Assembly: GCA_910589415.1 (NCBI GenBank)
Contig: OU342630.1
Location: 63,360,186 to 63,424,185, forward strand
Length of the DNA stretch: 64,000 nucleotides
Reading direction: 5' to 3'
DNA from: Malachius bipustulatus
Lineage: Eukaryota; Arthropoda; Insecta; Coleoptera; Melyridae
The translations under genes and the position numbers were made by a program. Below, piece by piece: positions 54,306 through 64,000 of the stretch (within the stretch, counting starts at the first letter, position 1; the number at the start of each line of letters is the position of its first letter). Below the pieces are notes generated by a model. That model was not told the origin of the DNA, did no database searches, and was given only the letters and a program-made list of their open reading frames with translations.

Positions 54306-54736
54306 CTAGTTGTATAAAATTTAACCCTTCATATCTTTCAGTTATGAGAGAAGAGAAAACATTGGGCTTAATATCTTCATTGCATAACGAACCCAAACTT
54401 ACCGTTCCTGGATGATGATTATTTTTATTTTTATAATAATTTCACTTTTACCATTACTTTGGATCGTCGACCAGATTATTAAGCAATTACGAGATATCTC
54501 TGGTTGATTAATAAAGCTGGTAATTAATTTCAACCGTGGTGTTTAATTTTGTGCGATGTAATTACCTTGTTTATATAACTAACCACAGACTGATAAAATC
54601 AACAGTAAATGTACAGGGTGGTCCATGTATCACTTGTGTCCATCCGCAGAATAGAGGTTGATACTAAAGATGATAGATTGAACCTTTGAGGATTCGTGTA
54701 ATTAATGGACTATTATTAAAGACTGAATGCAGGTCG
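54306..54736. other. Non-coding stretch
   Basis: A CAGGGTG-type terminus (TACAGGGTGGTCC) occurs at 54612, without a partner. Nothing else is recognised. Confidence 0.4.
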
Positions 54737-55305
54737 TATGAGTATAAAGCAGATAAAGTGCACTTTATGTTGTATGTATAAAGTTCGTACTTTATGTGCT
54801 TTATACTCATCATACGACCTGCATTCACTCTTTTATTTATTAATCGTTGAGTATACTTGTCTTTTCTCCCTTTTTCATGATTGTCAATCATCTGGCATTG
54901 GTGGTATAGTGAAACCAGAGATATAACGAAGCGATTTTTGGTTTAGTATGATGGTTTTATTAAGGATTTTACAGACTTACTGTCAACCTAAGCAAATAAA
55001 TGCAAGCGGAAAGGTAGAGTAGCAGATTAGTTCCGCTCTTAAGGGTAACTTTTATGACTACTGCCCTATTGTTATAGTCATAAAATGAGGTTGTTCGATA
55101 AGTATCCGGTTTCGTTATATCTCTGGTTCCACTATACCTTAAACTGCAATAAATCTTGAAGTGAACTCACGATTAGTTCTTCAGACTTATCGCTAGATGT
55201 CGCTGTGCTTAAACCGCGCGGAGAACCGTGTAACTAAAGCTCTCTCTGAGTTTCAGTCACTGCCAATATGACAAATGTTAGGGCGATGGAGGAATACTCC
55301 GACCC
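54737..55305. repeat. Dispersed repeat, copy B (partner at 5757-6275)
   Basis: GACCTGCATTCACTC (54818), TTAATCGTTGAGTATACTT (54840) and the block TGTTAGGGCGATGGAGGAAT (55274) are reverse complements of parts of 6122-6275. The copy contains a short palindrome at 54731-54820 (CATACGACC and complement) and is interrupted by the MITE at 54903-55138. Confidence 0.5.
54903..55138. mobile_element. MITE, 236 bp, with 28-bp ends
   Basis: GGTATAGTGAAACCAGAGAT (continuing ATAACGAA) at 54903 is inverted at 55111-55138 with a single difference. There is no coding content, and the target duplication is not clear. Confidence 0.8.
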
Positions 55306-55373
55306 AACGTATGAGCTCGAATAACAATGGGGGTTCTTTTATGATTGTTTACTGCTTAAGGGTGTATGATATG

Positions 55374-55521
55374 TGCCCGTATTCACAAACGATAATTACC
55401 AAATAATTACGTAATCAGTTATCTCCATCTCATTCTATTGCCAAAAAACTGCATCTCTCCATCTCACTCATTTAATTAATTACGTAATTATTTCGGAAAT
55501 TATCGTTTGTGAATACGGACA
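55374..55521. mobile_element. MITE, copy 2 (148 bp)
   Basis: Same family as 23129-23277: ends TGCCCGTATTCACAAACGAT and ATCGTTTGTGAATACGGACA. It is flanked by ATG on both sides (55371-55373 and 55522-55524), a 3-bp target duplication different in sequence from that of copy 1. Confidence 0.88.
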
Positions 55522-55524
55522 ATG

Positions 55525-58500
55525 GTCTCGTAATTAGTTTTTTTGATATTTCTTCCCATAGCGATTTTGATTTTATTAATGGATTTATTTCGATGTATGG
55601 AAAAAACTACTTTTTGGCCACTTCCATTTCGATGGGATCAACTTTAATCATTCATGTTTTTTTTTATGATTTTCTTCGTTCAGTAGAGTAATAGGTACCA
55701 CCAGATAGTAGTAATAATAACTCGTCTGGCAGTAATACATACAAATTATTACTAATGTAACAAAAAAGCAGTAAATACAAATTATCAACGCTAAATCCAT
55801 CCATTTTCAACTAGACGTGCTGTTTGGTAACAGTCGTGTTTACTGATGCAAATGTCATTACCACGCTTAATTTCTCATTTAACCGTTTAGTTTGATTGCG
55901 CAACCATTACGACGTTATTACTGCACATTGCATGCATGAGTCTTCCTATTAGGCGAAAGTAGCCGCAGTCCATTGTCAAGGTCGAACGGACCGAGATTTA
56001 TTTCGTCCTAGTACCTATTACATGGGAGGATCCACGACTATGATATATGACCTCCAATCTCCAATAGCCATATTAACTAGGCCATTGACCTCAGGAGGTC
56101 TGCCCTCGCTGCCATTCCGTTCGCATGCTGCATGCATACACATGAGTGAGTGTGTGCCTTATCAATTTATCGGAGGAAGACGAGTTGAATTCGGGTTTGA
56201 ATGAGCTTAACTTTGACGACAGCCTGGGACGTGTCTGGAACCAGTTCGACGATAAAATTATGCAGCCCGATTAACTTTTGACCGCAAAGCAACGAAGTTC
56301 GAACGGTGAATGGTTAATGATCGAGTGGTTACTCGGGGTTGCCAAATTGGTGTCATTTTTGAGGGAGACTTATTATGCAAAATTGATTTGACCAGATTGA
56401 ATAAGTGTCTCCTAAGGGAGTTGGATCAATAGGCATGGTCAAAATCAAAAATGACTTTTTGGCCTAACTCTTTATAGAATCTCTGTGCTCTGTGCCGAAT
56501 TTGCGTGCCCGTTGTATGATTGATCGGTAATTGATAGGTAAAATTCCATTAACGGCATTAACGCTTGACATTACATAGGAAGTTTATCTTTCAATCAGTT
56601 GTCAGATGAGGAATAAATTTATTTAGATTTTGGTGTCAACAATAATAGTGAATGAAGTAATAAAAACCAGATCATCACCTTGACAAGAAAAGCACAAGCT
56701 AAAGTAGTAGTGTAGGTGCTTTAATTGTCAGGAGACGGTAAATCTTCATAGCTACCGCACAATTTTTTAAACGCGGCCTCGTGCCTGTTGTCCATGAAGA
56801 GAATTAATTGGAACGTTTTTATCAATTAGATCTGTCTTCCAAATTATCAACACCAATGCTATGCGTAGTCGTCTAGTAGTTGAACAGGTAACAGATGTCA
56901 TCGGAACGAACAAGTTTATCAACTCCACACCTATAAAATCAATTAAGTCGTGCAAACGAGAGAAACACTAACACTAACACCAACACCATTCAGAGGTGAG
57001 GTATCTTGCAACACTGTCTCGTTATGTGGTTTTAATTTTAAGTGTGCCACGAGCGGTCGTGGTTATCATTCTGGCGATGAAAATAAACACACAAGTAGTA
57101 CATGCACTAATTGATGCGAGATGTATGTAATTATAAATTCAGTCAATGCTCGAGAACTGAGGTCTGGTTTATGTCAACTTATTTCACTGGCCCATAATCC
57201 AGAAGCTTCAACAAACATTGTCGGTTTTATTGTGGCGCGTGGAAAGTTTTGTTTAATCGGAGTTTGTTTTTGAAATGAATTTGTCTGTTGGTTGGAATTT
57301 GACGTTAATTCGGAACGTTTCACCAACGATTATATAAAACAATCGCATAAAAGAGCAGTTGTTTGAGTATCGTTTGCTTTTATACTTTTATCTAAAATTT
57401 TCGGTACTCTGCGTGTTGTAATAAGAGAGACCTTCAAAAGTTATATTCAATCATATTTGAGATTCAAGAAGCTTTTACGAATTCGTCACCGAAGTAGAGC
57501 ACTATACGGGAGAGGCTCCCTAATGGAATCTGATAAGTGGAATAATTAATCAGAGTAAAGAATGCCACAAGAAACGTATGCCTATAATGATCAAAGTTTC
57601 AATGTGAAGTGTTTGATTACCGGATCTGAACAGGAAAAGTTTTAATGTTAATAATAAACGTTGATCCTAATTCGTTACCTATAATGACATGAGAGTTCTG
57701 AGTAGAGTTCGTCATGCTAAAGTTATCCTCGCGAATTCCATCAGTCAGTCACCTATATAAAGCTCTACTCGGAAGAGTTGAAATCATATTTACCTGAAAT
57801 AATTTTGATTCATTAATTTTTTTGTTTGAATTTCTACCTGCTTGTTTTTTTACTAAAGTTTAATATTCTGTGTCTAATATTGCACAATGTGGCTCTGGTT
57901 TATCATTACCATTGATGAATTCGTTTCTTTTCTTATTCTTGATTTTAACAACAGGAGAAAGATGTAACATTGCATTGATTCATCTGATCTGTTACGAAAT
58001 AACGTTTAATTGGCTTTTTCTAGTCGCGTTTGCACATTTTTGCAGTCGTTTTTGCAAGAAAAATTTAACAATCCACTCAAGTCAGTTTTTTCTTTATATA
58101 AAACGTGTTATTAGTCATCTTAAAGGATGTTATAATTATTGGGATATTGCTAAATTTAAGTGAAAAAATATCTCGGCCTACCTAATGAGGAACAACATCT
58201 TGGATAATATCCTCTCATCAAAAAGTTTTCTATTATAATTACGGGTTCGAGCTTTTATAATCTTACCTTTTACAAATTTGAAGTACATATTATAAAAATC
58301 TTAGAAAATGCATCCATAGCCCATGGCCAGCTCGAATTAGTAAACTTTTACTCGTAATGTTAGGAGACGTTGGCAACCGTATTAGGAGACTAGAATAATA
58401 TCCATATGATGATCAAGGACACATTTAAGGAATGTTAATAGAGATTGCACAACTTGTGTAATACTGTGAAGTACCGATGCGTTTTCGATTTCTTGAGCTT

Positions 58501-59399
58501 CCGTTTTCCTTTAATTTACGAAATTCAGCTTCTAATAAATTAATTGTTGTTAACGGAGGAGCGGAACTTCTCTCAAGTAGGTACCTAGGTAGCACATAAT
58601 ACAATGCGACGCCCGATTCGGCGAAAACTCGCGTCGCGGCCCTGACGACGCTTGAACATCGACAGCTCGATCAATTTCACGATAATGTTGAATTTATTTC
58701 ATCGGAAATTTGCTAAAAACTTAAATTTTTGTTTCACCTCACTTTCACCAAGAAAAGGCATTTTTGTGGACATCCCACCGCTGTCAAATATTAATCAATA
58801 AAATATCAAATAAATTTCCTCAGTTCCTTCAACGATTCCTAAAAGACAACAAGGACAAATGATGAAGTCGGCTTTTTCCCAGCGACGAAAAATAATATTT
58901 CTGATCCCAATTAGTAAAGTAGAAACTTGCCGGTTTCTCCTTTTTGAGAATTTTTTTTATTAGGTTCATGCGTTACATAAAAACAAAGTCTATACTATGA
59001 CTAGATGAGTGTAACTTCCTACTCTTCACTCAATGTGAGGAAAAAGAGAAAAGTGAGTCCTGTGCATCAAGTGGCGGACATTTTGTACAATGGCAAGAAC
59101 CCTTGTTCATATTATATCATAACTCGGGGTTTATTCTTTATTTGTAAATTTTCATCAGTGAATGAATTAACTTACCAACATTAATACAATAATTGGAGTA
59201 GCCCTGACATAGCAAAGAGGTTTTGTCTTACTTAAGTTTACAACTGACAGTTCTTGATTTTGTTAGGTTAGGTCTTTAGTTTTATTATAATTACAGTGGT
59301 CAAAACATGTAATTGTTGTCAAGAACTTTGATAAAATAAGGCAGTCACTTTATTGACATTTTTATAAAATACATAAATAAAATCAACAATTAATTAATT
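55525..59399. other. Long AT-rich stretch without recognised gene
   Basis: No exon, RNA or element boundaries are recognised. Frames such as 57870-58163 are hydrophobic low-complexity readings without motifs. Confidence 0.4.
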
Positions 59400-59520
59400 T
59401 AAGAAATTGGTGAAGTACCCTCCACCCTCCTGGACACATTTCAATACACGGTTTCTCACTCCACTGAGGGCCCTCTGTAACAGTTCACCGGATGTGTCGT
59501 TTATCTCAACTGTTCCTCTC
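59400..59520 (-). pseudogene. Transposase C-terminus remnant
   Basis: The minus strand reads EINDTSGELLQRALSGVRNR then VLKCVQEGGGYFTNFL before a stop. The pattern of a helix with LL..A...VRNR..KC...GG.YF at the very C-terminus is familiar from insect Tc1/mariner-related and DUF4817-type transposases. A stop codon lies just upstream in frame, so only the tail is preserved. Confidence 0.45.
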
Positions 59521-59609
59521 GATTACTTGATTTGAATGACTTCGTTAACAGTCTCACAAAAATATCAAGTCCTTGATATAAATGCATAGAAAGATATCAT
59601 ATTTAAGCT

Positions 59610-59984
59610 TGTAACGGGTATTTTAATTTAAATAATTTCTCTGGGGGCTCGCTCAATACACCCTCCAAAGAGATGAGAAGCTTGCGTAGCTCTACCTGTA
59701 GGCCCGTGGGGTGGACTCAGTACATCCACCGCGGGGCGTCGTTTCCAAAGAGGCTCAGTACACCTCGGAGGAGTTGAATGCTTGATGGTCAGTACCCAAA
59801 CACGCACTGTCCGTTCTTCGGATGTCCACTGGTTTTTATAGTCGACGGCGTGGTGATAAGGCCGCTATCACCGCCGCAAAAACTCTGTCTTCTTGCTTTG
59901 AATTGATTAAATGAAATAAAACTGTCTCTAATAAGTAAATAATTAGAATAATTATTATGAACGAAAGCCTCGGATTTCGTTACA
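59610..59984 (+). mobile_element. Solo LTR, 375 bp
   Basis: It begins TGTAACGGG and ends TTTCGTTACA. The 4-bp duplication AGCT stands at 59606-59609 and 59985-59988. It has a TATA-like GGTTTTTATAGTCG near 59832 and an AAATAAAACTGTC signal near 59915, both in plus orientation. The interior carries a repeated phrase CTCARTACAYC (59652, 59717, 59755). No internal region is adjacent. It is unrelated in sequence to the other LTRs here. Confidence 0.87.
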
Positions 59985-62248
59985 AGCTTGCAGAATCTGG
60001 CTGACTAAGGTATTGTGTATTACGAGTTTTACGACTGATGAGTCGATCATCACAGATCTCTTTCACTAAATCGGATGCTTCGTAAGTTTTCCAACAACCA
60101 TATCCCTGTTTTGTAATTCTGGGAATAATTGACCTGCACGATATTTTTAACCACGCTAAACCTGCAAAAATACCTTGCCGAAAACTGTAAGTTTTCGGGA
60201 TAAATATTGACAAAAATTTTATCTGCAGGGAATGTCTCGGAGTAGGGATACTTTCACTACTATATCACTCGATAAAGACAAAAGTGAGCAGCCCACGTCT
60301 CTTTACTCTTTGGCCCTTCCACTCACTTCACGATATTTAAATTAAATAAATAACAAAACTTCAGTATTTATTTTCTTTGTTTAATGAAAAAAATATCTTT
60401 TTGATTATTATCATTTCCTTTGAAAGAAAAAAAAAGAGAAGATATTGAACGTTCTTCAGTAAATTAATAATTCTAAATGTGAGAAACGTCATATTGTTAA
60501 CCATCACGTCAATTTCATTGAGTTGGGACTAGAGATGTGAGAACTAAATTAGGGAGTAGCGACAGATCTAATGTACCTGTTACTTTGAGATACCCATGAG
60601 CGAGAAACCCTATTTACGACTATTTTGGTGCCCATATATACTGAAGGTGGACAAATATCTCTGCATAAAAATTAAATTAAATTTCTCAAATTATTAATGA
60701 TTAATACTTTTAGCATATTTGGCTTATCATAATCTTTCCGTTACAATAGAAATCCATTAATTTTTTATAGGCTTATCATAAACATTTCTATTAATAATGT
60801 GAACGCAGCTTTAGATCTGAACGTAAGAACATGGGAATTGAAACTCCGATGAGATATTGTTGGTCTTCTCATCCTGTTATTGGTTTTTTCTTTGCGGTAA
60901 TGGTGTACCTTTCTAATAAGACGTTGTTGGGGCTACTTCCTTTTGATTTATGGTCATCGTTTAGGTACTCCTAAATTATAACAGTAGCAAAATAGCCTAC
61001 CATTTATTGAGGTAACCTCAATAAATTTATCATCATTTATATTGGGTTAACTGCGGAACAGGTGGACGAAAATAACTTGAGGCGAGTAATCGATACCTCG
61101 AAGTCTGTTGGTTGGTCTCGTTGTTATAGTGTACGTTTGTTTTGTATAATGTAAATAAGGACAACAGTTTGTCCTTTTAGAAGATTGTTGGTGATGGACG
61201 TTGACGCTGTAGTTGTGCGTGTTTGATGGGGTGAGATGATAGATATCAAGCTGATGGTAATTAAATTGCTGATACATTCTTGATTTTACATTATAATAAA
61301 TAAATAAGATATTTACTTATACCTATTACCTACTGCCATAAAAATATCAACACTACATTGGTGTGTTGTTATATTAGTGTTGTTACGGGTTGGAGACAGA
61401 AACAAAAGACATTAATAAAAACATATGTTTTTAATGAATATTTCAAATTATAAATGCAAAAATTAACTTCCTTAAGCGACCTTAGCTTTACATTTTTTAC
61501 AAATAGAATAATAGACAAAATGACAAATTTGAACAGACTAATTCTGGTAAGCAAAACGACTATTGAAAATCTTGCCATGCGAATGGTGGAAAGAATCACT
61601 GAATTTCACTAAGTACTTAGCTTTGAGTTTCTGCGTGGATAATTGATTTGAGGTGATGGTGCTGGTACTAGGAGATTTCTCTGGAGTAAGACTTCAATAA
61701 GGCATATTTGTGCGGTGACTGGTCGAAATTAGGAACCGACCGTAAGTGGTAGAGTAGAACTGATGGATGGGTTCTGCAAATGGCAAGACTGGTTCAGGAA
61801 CGATGAATCTTGCCTCCAGAGAAATCAGTTCTCAGGGAACGTGAATCAGCTCTCGGAAAGGCTATAAAATCACTGCTCAATCACTGAATGTTCATAGTAA
61901 CGCAACAGCAGCGAATCGGTTTCTGCACGGGCATTTTAAAGTCCAACTTTCCAAGCCACTCTGCTGTAGGTAAAAGTTGATAGTTTTCGAGGAAACTATC
62001 TTTTTTATGCTTTTCTATGCAACCATGTGTATTATTCCACATGTATATTCCATGTGTATAAGCATATGAAAAAATATACAATCATTTATAGTGCAGTGAA
62101 ATTAGCCAAGTCCAGCTTCACTGCATTTTTAATTTATCAACAAGTTCAGTTGCGGAATTACGAAAGAGCAGCTTTTCTGGCTGAAACGTCTTAATTACGG
62201 TAATTGAGCCACCTGCTGAAAATTTCCGCGGTGAGGCCATAATACATA
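59985..62248. other. Long AT-rich stretch
   Basis: No gene is recognised. The minus-strand frame 59980-60213 has a plausible composition but no known motif. Confidence 0.35.
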
Positions 62249-62560
62249 CAGGGTGATTCTTATAAGGTGAAATATTGAAATATCTATACCAAAAGTAGCT
62301 TTGTTCGATGGGGGACATCGTTTAAACACAAAAACACCCCGCACCCGTCCACCCTTGCGAGCGGGAGTAACTTTGCAATTTCAAATAGCAACCCCTATTT
62401 TTATTTAAATGTCTCAAACAGTTTTTGCGAATGTTTTTTTTAATTCAAATTTTCAGTAAAAAGCAGATGTTATTTAAAATTTCAATTTTAAATGATGGGG
62501 GATGAAGGGCGGGTTTTGTATTTAAACGATGTCCTTCACCAAAAAAAGCACTTCTGTAAA
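62249..62560. repeat. Partial CAGGGTG-type inverted repeat
   Basis: It starts TA|CAGGGTGATTC at about 62249. GGGGGACATCGTTTAAACAC (62311) pairs with the inverted AAACGATGTCCTTCACC near 62525. No clear right terminus is seen, so it is a truncated or rearranged foldback copy. Confidence 0.5.
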
Positions 62561-64000
62561 AAACATTTTTCCGCGGGGTGCGCACTCTAGCTGCTGCATC
62601 TCTCCTCTAATCGCTTCCATCGTCCTTCAGAGGAACACCGTTCGAACTTGCCGGTCTTCAAACAACCATTGAAAAAAAAATGATAATGCAGCGCGTGCGT
62701 TCTCGACATTAACCGTTAGTGTTGCTGGTGACAAAATCTGAAATTTTTGTTAAAAATTTATGAATAAACCGTAAACTTTTCATTCATGACCTCGGGAATT
62801 TTTAAAAGAGAATTTGATTGTCTACAAAAAAGCTGTGTGTAATTTTTTTCAGGAGGCATCATTTTTCCGAAATCATAACGTTTATGCCGGAAAATTTTGA
62901 TGATAAATAAAAAATGCCTTAAATTGGAACCAAACAAAATGTTTATTGTTTCCATTTGTAAATTATTTGGAAGTTTTGAACTAATTACGCCGAACTTTCA
63001 TTGCTTTAGGACCAATCACGTCTGCAAATATGTAAAAAAAATCACCAAATCAAGTGGTGTGGTAGCAATTTCTTCAGTCATAATATATATGGAGGACTTG
63101 GAAAAATCAATGGAGGCTCGTGAGTATACTTGACGAATTCCAGTAGCGACGTTTTCAGTCACTTTCGTGATTCCCAAGCGATTCATTTGGAGCATGTTGT
63201 TTGAGGAAATCTGATACGTAAATCACCCTTTGTTAGTCGGCGTAGGATTCCGGATATTTCAGTTTATTTGGCAATTTGTCAGGTCTATGTTCTGGTATTA
63301 TCGTAACGCACATGCAGCATTTTTCAACCCGCCAAAATGGTGTAAACAGAATGTCACGTCATTGAGCTTAAGAGCACATAAACAGATCAATTATCTTCTA
63401 TTGCGTTGCTTTTAAACGATTTGATCCGTGAAGTTGTATTGTGTTTTATGATGGAACTGCAGTTTTACACCCCGTTTTATATTACTGTCATGCAGTAGTG
63501 GAATTTTCCGGGACGTTTTCTGCTTTGTTATGGAGGAGAGCTTACTTTGCGTAACTCAATTTCTGACTATTTTAAAAGTTTAATAAAATAACTTTCTTCC
63601 CGCCTGAAACTACTCAGAGGTAAATAGAAAGATTAGTTTTATTTATCAAAGTATTTAGCGTGCTCCTATCAAGTTTTAACTTTTAAGTTGGAACAAAATG
63701 AGGAAAGATAATCAATTTCAATTTATGCATTCTCCAGATATAATTATGTAAACACAATAAATCCCTAAACTTGGAAGTTATCATCATCAAACAACCAACC
63801 ACTGGCATAATTTGAATCCAATTTGTCTTCATGAAGTTCCAGGCATTTTTGGAGTAAACGTGTTCAAGTTATCTGCAGTATTATAGTAGCAGACTACCAA
63901 ATCGATAATAGCTCTTGGAACTATCGGCTTGGATAATTACCCCGTGTGAGAAGCAGACATTCTGAATTTCTTCACTCGGAAGCTTAGTAATTCCAGACGA
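62561..64000. other. Terminal AT-rich stretch
   Basis: No gene, RNA or repeat is recognised to the window edge. Confidence 0.35.

Noticed and set aside
57870..58163. Plus-strand frame of 97 codons
   Set aside because: Hydrophobic, AT-driven composition without conserved motifs. Likely chance.
59980..60213. Minus-strand frame of 77 codons beside the solo LTR
   Set aside because: It overlaps the LTR edge, has no recognised motif and no clear start or splice context.

Overview
The window is AT-rich nuclear DNA from an insect-like arthropod. It has sparse, intron-split genes, long non-coding stretches and many transposons at different stages of decay. I cannot name the species. The arthropod call rests on an hnRNP L (smooth) ortholog, an animal glucose-6-phosphate 1-epimerase-like gene, and Ty3-type elements and TA-flanked foldback elements of kinds common in insects.

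Two host genes are supported. On the minus strand, three exons between 9742 and 11648 join in frame into a complete 297-residue protein of the glucose-6-phosphate 1-epimerase (mutarotase) family. Both catalytic positions are replaced, so it is probably a pseudoenzyme. On the plus strand, two exons (13619-13704 and 18872-18968) encode consecutive parts of the second RRM of hnRNP L. The intron between them begins ATATCCTTT, has the branch site TTTCCTTAAC 10 nt before its end, and ends in AC. It is a U12-type AT-AC intron of 5,167 bp and the clearest uncommon biology in the window. Neither the upstream RRM2 exon nor the following exon (expected after 18968) was found. Most of the window may therefore be hnRNP L introns, with the epimerase-like gene lying antisense inside one of them.

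The rest is mainly mobile DNA. A complete 10.7-kb Ty3-type LTR retrotransposon lies on the minus strand at 26826-37564: 1,609-bp LTRs, AGAC target duplication, intact gag and pol, and an A_AAA_AAC slippery site followed by a 6-nt spacer and a hairpin. It is nested beside a MITE inside an older foldback transposon. A second, Mag-like Ty3 element (49838-52596) has identical 249-bp LTRs and an ATTGT duplication but has lost most of RT, RNase H and integrase. Two solo LTRs with perfect target duplications lie at 9072-9269 and 59610-59984.

At least ten long inverted-repeat elements, several almost perfect palindromes of 0.6-1.3 kb, are scattered through the window. Many share TA-flanked CAGGGTG-like termini and several contain later insertions. 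There is also a decayed LINE, a decayed element-borne protein with DAD/GEDTDLLVL-type motifs, a transposase C-terminus remnant, small MITE families with two copies each in the window, and a tRNA-derived SINE head. Stretches with nothing recognisable are listed as such.
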